This document shows positions 20,486 to 27,816 of a stretch of 64,000 nucleotides of DNA, piece by piece. The position numbers were made by a program, and so were the translations under genes. The notes beneath the pieces are model-generated. The model saw only the letters and a list, made by a program, of their open reading frames with translations. It was not told the origin of the DNA and made no database searches. The stretch comes from a virus. The DNA lies in IMG/VR virus record IMGVR_UViG_3300043444_000221, positions 1-64,000 of that record; one strand, 5' to 3'. Each line of letters opens with the position of its first letter. The stretch's first letter is position 1.

Positions 20486-22744
20486 TTGAAGAAGTCCTGG
20501 GCGATATTTGCCCTACTTATGTTAACTGGAGTAATGACACTCTGGCCACTCTCAGCATACGGCGATGAAGTGGTAAATAGTGCTACCGTAACAGTTGTTC
20601 AAGAGGGAGACTTGGCAACAGTTGTAGTTCAAATAGAAACAGCCAACTCTGATTTAGTAGTAATTTCTCAAAATATGGACTCTGCCTTGCAAAGCTCAAG
20701 CTCTGTATCTATAACTGAAGCAATATCTACAGCAATCAATACAGCAACACAAGCAATTGAGGTTGCTACCAATGCTGTAGACTCTGCAGAAATTGCGGTA
20801 GAGCAGGCTAATATTAAGATTTCTGTAGTAGATGGTGCTACAGCAACGGTTACTCAGGCAGAGTCTAATCTAAACAATGCACAACAAAACTTGGTGAATG
20901 CTACAGCAGACTTAGCTGAGGCATCTGCAGATGTTGACGCACAAGAAGTTATAGTTGCAACAGATATTCAGGATGTACAGGCTGCACAGGCAGCAGTTGA
21001 TCAGGCTATAGGTAGTGCTCCTGGGCTAAAGGCTGAAATATACAATATGGCTGGGTATAATAATGCCCCACCGCTTCCAGAGCAGCTTGGTAAAACTCCA
21101 ATCCTAACAACAACAGTAACTCAGATTAATTTTGATTGGGGAAGTGGAGCAGCATTTAATACGCTGTCTGAAGATTTTATAGTTAAATTTAGTGGCAATA
21201 TAACTTCCCAATATACTGGCACTATTGGTTTGTATGCCCCTGCTGACGATGGAGTTATACTTAAGCTAAATGGACAGACGGTAATTAATGACTGGTATGA
21301 CAAAGGCGGTGGAGGTACTGCAATTACATATAATGTTCAAGCAGGACAGTCTATACCACTAACGCTATACTATTACGAAAATGGTGGTGGAGCAAACGTT
21401 AAATTAATGTGGACTCAGGGTGGCAGCTGGGGTATTGTTCCAACAAGTGCATTTACCACTACAACTGGAACCGCAACACAAGAACAACTTGCTGCATTAT
21501 CAAGTGCACAATCTGATCTGCAGTCAAGCCAAACTACCTTGACTCAGCTACAGACCATAGAGGCTAATGTCCAGGATAATGTTGCTTCAGCCAATGATGC
21601 TGTAGCCTTAGCTGAGCAAGCAGTCGTAGATGCCCAATCTGCGGAAGATGCAGCAATACAAGATGCCAATGAAGCAATAGCAACTGCTGTAAGTTTATCA
21701 GCAATTGCAGTTGAGGCCGTTATCCAAGCAGATGCATCAGTAGATAATTTGTCAACAGTTATTGCTCAGCAATCTGCAGCAGAAGAAGCTGCTAGACAGG
21801 CTGCCATCGCTGCAGAGCAAGCTAGATTGGCAGCAGAGGCTGCAGCAAGGGCAGAAGCAGAAAGACTTAGGTTAGAAGCTGAAGCTAAGGCAGCTGCAGA
21901 AGAGGCAGCACGACTTAAAGCTGAGGCAGAAGCAAAAGCTGCTGCAGAAGCTGCTGCAAAAGCTGAAGCAGAACGAATTGCTGCAGAACAAGAAAAGCTA
22001 AGATTAGAAGCTGAAGCTAAGGCAGCAGAAGAAGAAAGATTAAGGCTTGAAGAAGAGGCAAGGCTTGCTGCAGAAGCAGAGGCTAAGGCTAAAGCAGAAG
22101 CAGAAGCATTGGCTAAAGCTGAGGAAGAGGCAAGATTAGAAGCAGAAAGATTGGCTGCAGAAGAGGCTGCAAAGCTTGAGGCAGAAAGAATAGAAGCAGA
22201 AAAGATTGCAGAAGCAGAAAGGTTGGCAGAAGAGAAGGCAAGACTAGAAGCTGAGCAGAAAGCTGCAGAAGAAGCTGCAAAGACTGAGAATCTTGTAGAA
22301 GATGCTAAGGCAGACGGGGTAGTTACAGAAGAAGAGAAAGAAGCAATTGTTTCATCTCTAGTAGAAGAGCTAAAGCCAGGAGAAGCATTGTCTAGTGAAC
22401 AAATACAAGCAGCAGGAATATCCTATTCTGATCTTCCACCATCAACACCAGTTGATGTTAGAACAGATGAAAATGGAAATGCTGTAGTTATTACAGCTGC
22501 AGTAGCAGCAAATATTGAATTGATTTCTGACCCAGCAGCATTCGTAGGAGAATTGCTGTCTAATCCAGTAGCAGCTATTGCTGCCCTTGGTTCTATTGGT
22601 GCAGATATGAGCCCTGCTGAGAGAGAAGAGGCTCAACACATGGTAGTCGCAACAGTAGTTGCTGCAGGTGCAGCGATGAATGCAGTCTCTGTTGCTTCAT
22701 CAGGTGGTACTACAGGTGGGTCTAACAATACAAGGAGACAATAA
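20486..22744 (+). CDS. Secreted PA14-domain protein with long Ala/Glu/Lys coiled coil
   Basis: This 752-residue protein begins at TTG after AAGGAG. It has a signal peptide (KKSWAIFALLML core, cleavage near residue 26), a helical region to about 175, then a PA14-like domain at roughly 180-323 with the ADDGVILKLNG loop and a MWTQGG strand. Residues about 340-610 are a TolA-like Ala/Glu/Lys coiled coil. The last 130 residues contain two hydrophobic stretches and a Ser/Gly/Thr-rich end. PA14 domains often bind carbohydrate, so an envelope- or virion-associated adhesin or a spanin-like role is possible. It precedes two holin-like genes, which favours a link to lysis or the envelope. Confidence 0.8.
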   Translation: MKKSWAIFALLMLTGVMTLWPLSAYGDEVVNSATVTVVQEGDLATVVVQIETANSDLVVISQNMDSALQSSSSVSITEAISTAINTATQAIEVATNAVDSAEIAVEQANIKISVVDGATATVTQAESNLNNAQQNLVNATADLAEASADVDAQEVIVATDIQDVQAAQAAVDQAIGSAPGLKAEIYNMAGYNNAPPLPEQLGKTPILTTTVTQINFDWGSGAAFNTLSEDFIVKFSGNITSQYTGTIGLYAPADDGVILKLNGQTVINDWYDKGGGGTAITYNVQAGQSIPLTLYYYENGGGANVKLMWTQGGSWGIVPTSAFTTTTGTATQEQLAALSSAQSDLQSSQTTLTQLQTIEANVQDNVASANDAVALAEQAVVDAQSAEDAAIQDANEAIATAVSLSAIAVEAVIQADASVDNLSTVIAQQSAAEEAARQAAIAAEQARLAAEAAARAEAERLRLEAEAKAAAEEAARLKAEAEAKAAAEAAAKAEAERIAAEQEKLRLEAEAKAAEEERLRLEEEARLAAEAEAKAKAEAEALAKAEEEARLEAERLAAEEAAKLEAERIEAEKIAEAERLAEEKARLEAEQKAAEEAAKTENLVEDAKADGVVTEEEKEAIVSSLVEELKPGEALSSEQIQAAGISYSDLPPSTPVDVRTDENGNAVVITAAVAANIELISDPAAFVGELLSNPVAAIAALGSIGADMSPAEREEAQHMVVATVVAAGAAMNAVSVASSGGTTGGSNNTRRQ

Positions 22745-22746
22745 GA

Positions 22747-22917
22747 ATGGTTAAATTCTTTAAAGATATGGTAGACCAACTTTGGACACTCCTAGGCATG
22801 TTTATTGCTTGGGTAGTTCTTGATGGTAGTGCCAAAACAATCGTTGGGTATGCGATCTTAGGAACCCTATTCGCATGGGTTGTTACCTATCCTATCAGAA
22901 ACAGAGAGGAAGACTAA
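22747..22917 (+). CDS. Small two-helix membrane protein, holin candidate
   Basis: This 56-residue frame starts two bases after the PA14 gene stop. Two hydrophobic segments (about 12-25 and 31-47) flank a short SAK turn, and the C-terminus is charged. The size and topology suit a small holin or a membrane partner of the next protein. It overlaps the next ATG by one base. Confidence 0.65.
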   Translation: MVKFFKDMVDQLWTLLGMFIAWVVLDGSAKTIVGYAILGTLFAWVVTYPIRNREED

Positions 22918-23207
22918 TGGCAGCTAAAAAAGAAGCAGGAACAGTGCCAGCAAAACCCCAGGGCCAAAAGGCTCTGTCTAATGTCCTCATGAGAATCGTT
23001 GCAGTATTTGCAGCAAACGGTCTTGGAGTACTTGGTGCAGGAGCTGTTGTGGGTATTGATACCCTACAGGCAGTATTCTTGGCAGGTTTGCTGGGCGTAG
23101 CCACAGTCGTAGAGAAGCTTGCAAGAGCATTTCTTGACGATGGCAAGCTCACAATTGCTGAAATTAATGACGCATTTGCAACAGTTGATAAGAAACAAGT
23201 TAAATAG
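22917..23207 (+). CDS. Holin-like membrane protein
   Basis: This 96-residue protein has a Lys/Pro N-terminus and two hydrophobic helices (about 23-45 and 50-65), followed by a KLARAFLDDGKLT segment and a charged tail. This is similar to small actinophage membrane proteins annotated as holins. ATG 22917 is coupled to the preceding gene by TAATG. The lysins are encoded 11 kb away, so the holin role is an inference from topology. Confidence 0.6.
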   Translation: MAAKKEAGTVPAKPQGQKALSNVLMRIVAVFAANGLGVLGAGAVVGIDTLQAVFLAGLLGVATVVEKLARAFLDDGKLTIAEINDAFATVDKKQVK

Positions 23208-23224
23208 TCATTTTTAAGGGGTCG

Positions 23225-23253
23225 TTGACAAAGTCCCCTAGCTGGTGTATACT
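23225..23253 (+). promoter_or_regulatory. Consensus promoter for the Ntn-hydrolase gene
   Basis: TTGACA at 23225-23230 and TATACT at 23248-23253 have an exact 17-bp spacer. An inverted repeat overlaps it. Confidence 0.82.
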
Positions 23254-23280
23254 TATACGTAGGTATCTAAAGCTAGGGGA
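23234..23280. repeat. Perfect 10-bp inverted repeat flanking a -10 box
   Basis: TCCCCTAGCT at 23234-23243 and AGCTAGGGGA at 23271-23280 are exact reverse complements around the -10 box. It may be an operator, because the left arm lies upstream of the expected transcript start and would not be in the RNA. Confidence 0.6.
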
Positions 23281-23286
23281 TTTTCT

Positions 23287-23811
23287 ATGACCTGTATCGT
23301 TGCAGCAAGACAGAATGAAAAAATTTACATGGCAGGTGACCGTGGTGCATCTGAAAGCAACCTTATCATGTCATTAACCAGTCCAAAAGTTTGGAAGCAC
23401 GGAGAATATATATTTGGTTACTGTGGATCAATGGATGGCGATAGAATGAAGTATAACTTTAAGCCACCAGCACCAAAAGGTGAAGATCTAGATAAGTTTA
23501 TGTATACAGATTTTTTAATTGCACTTCGTGTATTCTATGAAAATTGGTGGGTAGATGTTTCTAATGATTCTGACTTTGGTCTACTCATTGGTATTCGTGG
23601 AAAGATCTATGAACATAACGCAGTTGATATGTCACTAAATCAATACATGCATGACTATGTTGCAATGGGTTCAGGAGCAGAATATGCATACGGATCAATG
23701 TACTCTACTGAAAACTTAAAGGATACAAGAAAGCGTGTAATGAAAGCAGTCAGTGCTGCTATTAAATTTTCTACATCCTGCCAAGGTCCAGTTGACATTG
23801 TCAGTACGTAA
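23287..23811 (+). CDS. Proteasome-beta/HslV-like Ntn hydrolase
   Basis: This 174-residue protein begins MTCIVAARQ, so removal of Met1 would expose Thr as the N-terminal nucleophile. In mature numbering it has T1, D17 (AGDRGAS) and K33 (SPKVWK), the exact positions of the catalytic residues of proteasome beta subunits and HslV, followed by a GYCGSMD turn near 46 and a GSG near 128. The length fits one beta subunit without a propeptide. No ATPase partner (HslU or ARC) is visible, so it may self-assemble, replace host proteasome subunits or act alone. It has its own strong promoter. The fold call is confident; the role is unknown. Confidence 0.82.
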   Translation: MTCIVAARQNEKIYMAGDRGASESNLIMSLTSPKVWKHGEYIFGYCGSMDGDRMKYNFKPPAPKGEDLDKFMYTDFLIALRVFYENWWVDVSNDSDFGLLIGIRGKIYEHNAVDMSLNQYMHDYVAMGSGAEYAYGSMYSTENLKDTRKRVMKAVSAAIKFSTSCQGPVDIVST

Positions 23812-23820
23812 TGTTATAAT
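23792..23820 (+). promoter_or_regulatory. Leaderless consensus promoter for the RsmI-like gene
   Basis: TTGACA at 23792-23797, a 17-bp spacer, then TGTTATAAT with TATAAT at 23815-23820, ending 6 bases before ATG 23827. The promoter lies inside the last codons of the Ntn-hydrolase gene and the gap. Confidence 0.85.
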
Positions 23821-23826
23821 TAACTT

Positions 23827-24678
23827 ATGTACAATACTAGAACTCCAATGTATGAGAATTCAAATTTTAGAACTAATCCTTTTAAGAAAAATCCAAATAC
23901 TTCTCATACATATAAAACAAACATTGTCTTTGGCTCAATGCCAATAGGCAATCCAATGGACATATCTGTGAATGCTCTAGAGCACATTATGGAAGCTGAT
24001 ATTCTATTGGTAGAGTCTCACAGAGAGTTTAGCAGATACATCACAATGCTAAATAATCTTGAGGTTAGAACTCATATTGATCTGCAGCCTGGTGCAGTTA
24101 TATACCAGTACCAGTTTGAATCAGAGCCAGGGAAAAATGATGAAATAAATTCAATCCTTATTCACGAGGCAACTGTTAATAATAAAAAAGTATTTGTTGT
24201 TTCTGATGAAGGGCAGTCAGTATTCCTTGAACCAACCCAATCTCTTAAGTATAAGATGATTGAAAGCAATATTCCATATACAGTATTGCCAGGACCATTT
24301 TCTGGAATTCAGTCTGTAGTGTCATCAGACTTTTTTATAAGACAGTTTTTCTTTGGAGAAAGCTTGCCAAGCATAAGTCAGCAGGGCAGAGTTGATACAT
24401 ATAAAAGAATAATTGCTGCTGGAGTTCCAGCAATCTTTTTGCTTACTGCTGAAGATTCAAAGTGGTGCGTTGAAGAGCTAAAGCAGTTCTTCGGTGCTGA
24501 CTGGACTGCAGACTTTCAGATGAGTCTTACCATGGAAAATGAAACCCATGTGTATGGAACGTTAGATGAAATACTTAACTATATAGATAGTGTTGATTAT
24601 CTTTTTAAGAATGAAAATCAGGAAAAGAAATTTGCTATTTTGCTATTTCCTAATAAAAATATTGAACACACATATTGA
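23827..24678 (+). CDS. RsmI-like tetrapyrrole-methylase-fold methyltransferase
   Basis: This 283-residue protein follows the RsmI plan: FGSMPIGNPMDISVNALEHI resembles the RsmI substrate/SAM loop, ADILLVESHR corresponds to the conserved D/E-R segment, FVVSDEGQ to the SDAG loop, and TVLPGPFSGIQSV to the LPGPSA motif. Bacterial RsmI 2'-O-methylates C1402 of 16S rRNA; a phage copy could tune host ribosomes or modify another substrate. The N-terminal 30 residues are an extension rich in Asn and Pro. The mRNA is predicted leaderless. Confidence 0.75.
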   Translation: MYNTRTPMYENSNFRTNPFKKNPNTSHTYKTNIVFGSMPIGNPMDISVNALEHIMEADILLVESHREFSRYITMLNNLEVRTHIDLQPGAVIYQYQFESEPGKNDEINSILIHEATVNNKKVFVVSDEGQSVFLEPTQSLKYKMIESNIPYTVLPGPFSGIQSVVSSDFFIRQFFFGESLPSISQQGRVDTYKRIIAAGVPAIFLLTAEDSKWCVEELKQFFGADWTADFQMSLTMENETHVYGTLDEILNYIDSVDYLFKNENQEKKFAILLFPNKNIEHTY

Positions 24679-24703
24679 CAAAATCTCAGCTAGGTGGTAT
24701 ATT
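24675..24703 (+). promoter_or_regulatory. Leaderless consensus promoter
   Basis: TTGACA at 24675-24680, a 17-bp spacer, and TGGTATATT with TATATT at 24698-24703, 6 bases before ATG 24710. Confidence 0.85.
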
Positions 24704-24709
24704 TAATAC

Positions 24710-24889
24710 ATGACAGATAAAAACTTTGATGAGCTATACGATTGGCTCCAGCACGGAATTGAAAAAGGTTGGGTAACAGAACCATTCTGCTACACACATG
24801 ATGGTGATCCATACATGACAGAAGAAGAAGAGCAAGAGTGGGAAGATGGAGGAGACCCATGTTGTCCCGTAGTAAAACTTATTCAGTAG
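24710..24889 (+). CDS. Small acidic protein with CC motif
   Basis: This 59-residue protein is expressed from a leaderless promoter. It contains an FCYTHDGDPYM segment, a run of glutamates and a late DPCCPVV, leaving three cysteines and a histidine that might bind metal. Its end overlaps the protease gene by 31 bases. No family is named; the pattern looks like a conserved phage or actinobacterial microprotein. Confidence 0.75.
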   Translation: MTDKNFDELYDWLQHGIEKGWVTEPFCYTHDGDPYMTEEEEQEWEDGGDPCCPVVKLIQ

Positions 24890-25749
24890 GAATATCTTTA
24901 TCAGTTGCTGCATCAATATTTGCTGCAAGTCCTGCACATGCAATCTATGAAGGCTATGATGCAAATGGAGACAAGCTTGTGTCAGCAACATACATGGGGA
25001 ATGGTTGTTCAGTAGCACCAATTGCTAAGCGACTATTGGTTATGGCTCAGCATTGCCCAGCTATCCCAAATCAAACCAAGTATGTATATCCTGGTGAACC
25101 TGCAAACTCTAATAATACAGTAACTGCACTAAAAACTTTTGTTCCACAGGGAGAGTTTAAGGGTGGCCGTGAATACGACATCATGATTGTTGTGGTTGAT
25201 AAGGATCTTCCATTATCAGACAATCTGCTGATTGCAACTGAGCAGGATGTGCAAAGATTTATTGCAAACAATAATGAGATAGTTACATATGGATTTGGTC
25301 TGACAGAGTCAAAGTCTTCATCTACCACTGCAAAAAAGGCAGTCTTTAAAATGTTTGAGGGCATAGATGGGGCAGTTTCTAGTTCATATAAGTACTCACT
25401 CTCTCTGACTCCAGTTAATGGTAAGCAAGAAGTATGTAATGGAGACTCAGGTGGACCATCATATGTGTTTGACTCTGACAAGATCTACTACATTGGTGCA
25501 ACTATTGCTTCAAATAAAATGAATGGATGTGGATCAGATCAACATCTTGCACCAATTGCAAGAGTACAAACTCTATATCCATTTCTAGATATTTTTAAAA
25601 ATGCTAGTGATTGGGTGTTGCAAACTCAGCCGAAATCTGATACAATAGTAGAACCAAAGCAGGAAACAATTACTGCGGTGGCAAAACCTGTAGTTAAAAA
25701 GAAGGTTGTAATTAAGAAACCTGTCAAGAAAACTACAAAGAAAAAATAG
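24859..25749 (+). CDS. Secreted trypsin-like (S1) serine protease
   Basis: This 296-residue protein has a signal peptide ending ASPAHA (about residue 28). The chymotrypsin-fold triad is visible as H65 (AQHC), D107 (EYDIMI) and S197 (GDSGGP), and paired cysteines near the active sites (NGC with QHC, and VCNGD with NGCGSD) match S1 disulfides. The C-terminal 40 residues are a Val/Lys/Pro-rich basic tail. ATG 24859 has GGAGGAG upstream, which decides it over the longer GTG frame at 24838. A phage-encoded exported protease is rare; it could process surface proteins or virion components. The gene ends just before the tRNA cluster. Confidence 0.87.
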   Translation: MLSRSKTYSVGISLSVAASIFAASPAHAIYEGYDANGDKLVSATYMGNGCSVAPIAKRLLVMAQHCPAIPNQTKYVYPGEPANSNNTVTALKTFVPQGEFKGGREYDIMIVVVDKDLPLSDNLLIATEQDVQRFIANNNEIVTYGFGLTESKSSSTTAKKAVFKMFEGIDGAVSSSYKYSLSLTPVNGKQEVCNGDSGGPSYVFDSDKIYYIGATIASNKMNGCGSDQHLAPIARVQTLYPFLDIFKNASDWVLQTQPKSDTIVEPKQETITAVAKPVVKKKVVIKKPVKKTTKKK

Positions 25750-25755
25750 AATAAT

Positions 25756-25828
25756 TGCCCTATAGCTCAGCTGGCAGAGCGTCCGACTGTTAATCGGCAG
25801 GTCCCTGGTTCGATCCCAGGTGGGGCAG
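25756..25828 (+). tRNA. tRNA-Asn(GTT)
   Basis: A full cloverleaf can be drawn: a 7-bp acceptor (one wobble), GCTC/GAGC D-stem, anticodon loop CTGTTAA and a TTCGATC T-loop. The anticodon GTT reads AAC/AAT. No CCA is encoded. Confidence 0.95.
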
Positions 25829-26018
25829 CAAACACATTGACGACGGTTGATGTGGAGTATGACCGAATAATTCCCAAAGTCAAATGGGGGGAATAAGGTA
25901 CTATCGGATCTTAGCGGATCGTCTTAGCGGACAAACGGTAGGTGTGCTCAAAAGCGGTACTTGATGAACCGTATTGACTAGGCACTGGTGGTAAAAGGCA
26001 ATCCACCTACTCACTCTT
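25829..26018 (+). other. Structured spacer between tRNA-Asn and tRNA-Asp
   Basis: No open frame or tRNA was found in these 190 bases. It holds a direct repeat (CTTAGCGGA twice, 13 bases apart near 25911-25932) and a GGTGG/CCACC hairpin close to the next tRNA. It may be a processed precursor spacer or an unrecognised small RNA. Confidence 0.35.
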
Positions 26019-26092
26019 GGTCCTGTAGCTCAGTTGGTTAGAGCACTACCCTGTCACGGTAGGGGTCGCCAGTTCAAGTCTGGTCAGGATCG
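26019..26092 (+). tRNA. tRNA-Asp(GTC)
   Basis: The acceptor GGTCCTG pairs with CAGGATC, the anticodon loop is CTGTCAC and the T-loop TTCAAGT is canonical. The anticodon GTC reads GAC/GAT. Confidence 0.95.
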
Positions 26093-26263
26093 CTCAGAAG
26101 CATAAGTCTGAACAACTTATGTGGAGATTGTTATACTGAAATCTGCACCGTGGACGCATCATACGAAGGGGTTCAGCCCGATGGAGATTGCTCTGCTAAT
26201 CCACTAGGTATAACAGCCAATGGGAATAGTTCCTTAACCAAAAGGTGACCACGATTGGCAAAT
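26093..26263 (+). other. Structured spacer between tRNA-Asp and tRNA-Thr
   Basis: These 171 bases contain a perfect 7-bp hairpin (CATAAGT/ACTTATG at about 26101-26121), a 5-bp closing stem GTGGA/TCCAC (26150-26154 with 26200-26204) around smaller hairpins, and a 6-bp stem GCCAAT/ATTGGC (26216-26221 with 26254-26259). A loop CTGCTAA resembles a Ser anticodon loop, but no acceptor stem fits. An RNA of unknown type is possible. Confidence 0.35.
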
Positions 26264-26335
26264 GCCTTCTTAGCTCAGTGGTAGAGCAACGCACTTGTAA
26301 TGCGTAGGTCGTCAGTTCAATCCTGACAGAAGGCT
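26264..26335 (+). tRNA. tRNA-Thr(TGT)
   Basis: The acceptor GCCTTCT pairs with AGAAGGC, the anticodon loop is CTTGTAA (anticodon TGT, reading ACA), and CCA is encoded directly after the discriminator base. Confidence 0.95.
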
Positions 26336-26339
26336 CCAT

Positions 26340-26411
26340 GGCCCCATCGTCTATCGGTTAGGACTTCAGATTTTCAATCTGGCAAGACGGGTTCGATTCC
26401 CGTTGGGGCTG
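26340..26411 (+). tRNA. tRNA-Glu(TTC)
   Basis: The acceptor GGCCCCA pairs with TGGGGCT, the anticodon loop is TTTTCAA (anticodon TTC, reading GAA/GAG) and the T-arm is canonical. A promoter begins inside its 3' end. Confidence 0.94.
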
Positions 26412-26418
26412 CTATAAT
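26410..26418 (+). promoter_or_regulatory. Extended -10 promoter at the tRNA-Glu 3' end
   Basis: TGCTATAAT with TATAAT at 26413-26418 overlaps the last bases of the tRNA gene and lies 20 bases before ATG 26439. Confidence 0.6.
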
Positions 26419-26438
26419 AGTATTGGAAAGGTTTGGAT

Positions 26439-27125
26439 ATGGAAAAGCCTCCTATTATAACGCATGACATCAATAATTTTGAGATCTGGTATGAAACCAA
26501 AGATCCAAACTTTACTGAACTATCAAGACGATCAAACATCCCAATGAATTGGATGTCATATCAAGTGGTCCTATCTGGAGATAACAAGGACTCAATCATT
26601 AAGCCTATAAATAGGTATGTTGAAAGACTAGTTCCGCCACCAAAGCTAATAAGTATTAAAGATAATATTGTTAGACTTCGTCAGGGCAACCACGCAGAAA
26701 TGTTTTTGCTAGAAAAAGAAGACGGAGAGTTTTATAATGTTGATCGTCCGTGGCAAAGACAATACTATAATACTGCCCTAGACCTTGAAGCAGAAGACTG
26801 CTTTCCTGGAACTTTTAAATTCTATGTCCCATGGTTTATTGACGAAAACATTCCAGTGTATTTTCATCCATCAGAAGAAGAAAGCCCATTCTACACGTTT
26901 CCAACAATGGCTCCATATCACAAAGTACCGTCAGACGTAAGATTTGTTGAGCCACACTTTGTTCCATTTAGATTTAAGAGAGTTGGCTCTCATATGATCA
27001 ACGATAAGTTTGGTAAAATACCAAGACAGTCTGCAATGTATGACATGGTTTTCTATGCAGATGATATAATAATAGAAAGAGTAAAGGAATTCTATGACAA
27101 ACATAATTCAGTTTTATCCGCTTAA
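26439..27125 (+). CDS. Phage protein of unknown function, first of three related genes
   Basis: This 228-residue protein is beta-rich and aromatic, with a central TFKFYVPWFIDENIPVYF segment and a PHFVPFRFKR strand near the end. Weak similarities of layout link it to the next two proteins (a P-W/P-F strand followed by PF/IPF near the C-terminus). GGAAAGG lies 8 bases before ATG 26439, which is preferred over an in-frame TTG at 26433. No catalytic motif is evident. It opens the modification module. Confidence 0.65.
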   Translation: MEKPPIITHDINNFEIWYETKDPNFTELSRRSNIPMNWMSYQVVLSGDNKDSIIKPINRYVERLVPPPKLISIKDNIVRLRQGNHAEMFLLEKEDGEFYNVDRPWQRQYYNTALDLEAEDCFPGTFKFYVPWFIDENIPVYFHPSEEESPFYTFPTMAPYHKVPSDVRFVEPHFVPFRFKRVGSHMINDKFGKIPRQSAMYDMVFYADDIIIERVKEFYDKHNSVLSA

Positions 27126-27816
27126 TGAAGACGTGCCTGCATTTGTGCCAGAACCACAGCCTGCATCTAGAAATCTTCCACAGTGGTATAAGGATACACC
27201 AGGGTCAATTGACTCAGGAGAAATGATGGCTCAGATTGGCCAGCCTGCAAGCACGGTAAAGAAGTGTATGCCAATCTTTGATGCAATAACAGCAGGATAT
27301 ATTCTAAGACTACCAATGGATGTCTTTGTAGATGCTACTGGAGAAAAGCTGACCTATCAGATTCCACTTGCTATGACAAAGTTCAAGGGTGACATGTTCG
27401 CTACACATGAGCGTAGACAGTATGAAAAGTATCCATATGGGGATAGATGGCACCAAGACCTTCTTCGCATTATGCCATTTTGGATTATCAAAACACCAAA
27501 GGGGTTTAGTACACTAATTACACAGCCATTCCATGGAGACAACTCTCCGCTATACGCAGTAACTGGATTGGTTGATACAGATGGATTTGGAACTGATGGA
27601 CACTTCTCATTTTGGGTTGAGAAGGGTTTCAAGGGTACAATTCCACAGGGCACTCCAATTGCACAACTAATTCCATTCAGACGTGAGGACTGGAAGATGG
27701 AGCTAGAAACATATGAAGAAACTAAGAAAGATATTCTTCCACAACGCTTTAATCTTCGCAGCACATTCAGTAATGGATACAAGAATAAGTTTAGAAGCCG
27801 TAAAGAATATAAGTAA
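27094..27816 (+). CDS. Protein of a DUF6065-like family
   Basis: This 240-residue protein has the sequence plan ASRNLPQWYKDTP near the start, CMPIFDAITAGYI, then FWIIKTPKGFSTLITQP and GTPIAQLIPFRREDWKM near the end. The same landmarks occur in the next gene, so they are paralogues (by eye well over a third identical in these blocks). I tentatively connect them to the DUF6065 family; the role is unknown. It overlaps the previous gene by 32 bases and the next by one base. Confidence 0.7.
   Translation: MTNIIQFYPLNEDVPAFVPEPQPASRNLPQWYKDTPGSIDSGEMMAQIGQPASTVKKCMPIFDAITAGYILRLPMDVFVDATGEKLTYQIPLAMTKFKGDMFATHERRQYEKYPYGDRWHQDLLRIMPFWIIKTPKGFSTLITQPFHGDNSPLYAVTGLVDTDGFGTDGHFSFWVEKGFKGTIPQGTPIAQLIPFRREDWKMELETYEETKKDILPQRFNLRSTFSNGYKNKFRSRKEYK

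Noticed and set aside
21780-22300. Repeated GCAGAAG/AAGCTGAGG units resembling a tandem array or CRISPR
   Set aside because: The repeats are codons for an Ala/Glu/Lys coiled coil in frame; there are no regular spacers.
24838-24858. Upstream GTG start for the S1 protease
   Set aside because: It would disrupt the signal peptide with charged residues; ATG 24859 has an ideal GGAGGAG site.
26150-26230. A possible tRNA-Ser(GCT) around a CTGCTAA loop
   Set aside because: No acceptor stem, D-arm or T-arm could be drawn in the right positions.
25829-26263. Group I intron or split tRNA in the tRNA cluster
   Set aside because: The four tRNAs are each complete, and no conserved intron core elements were found.
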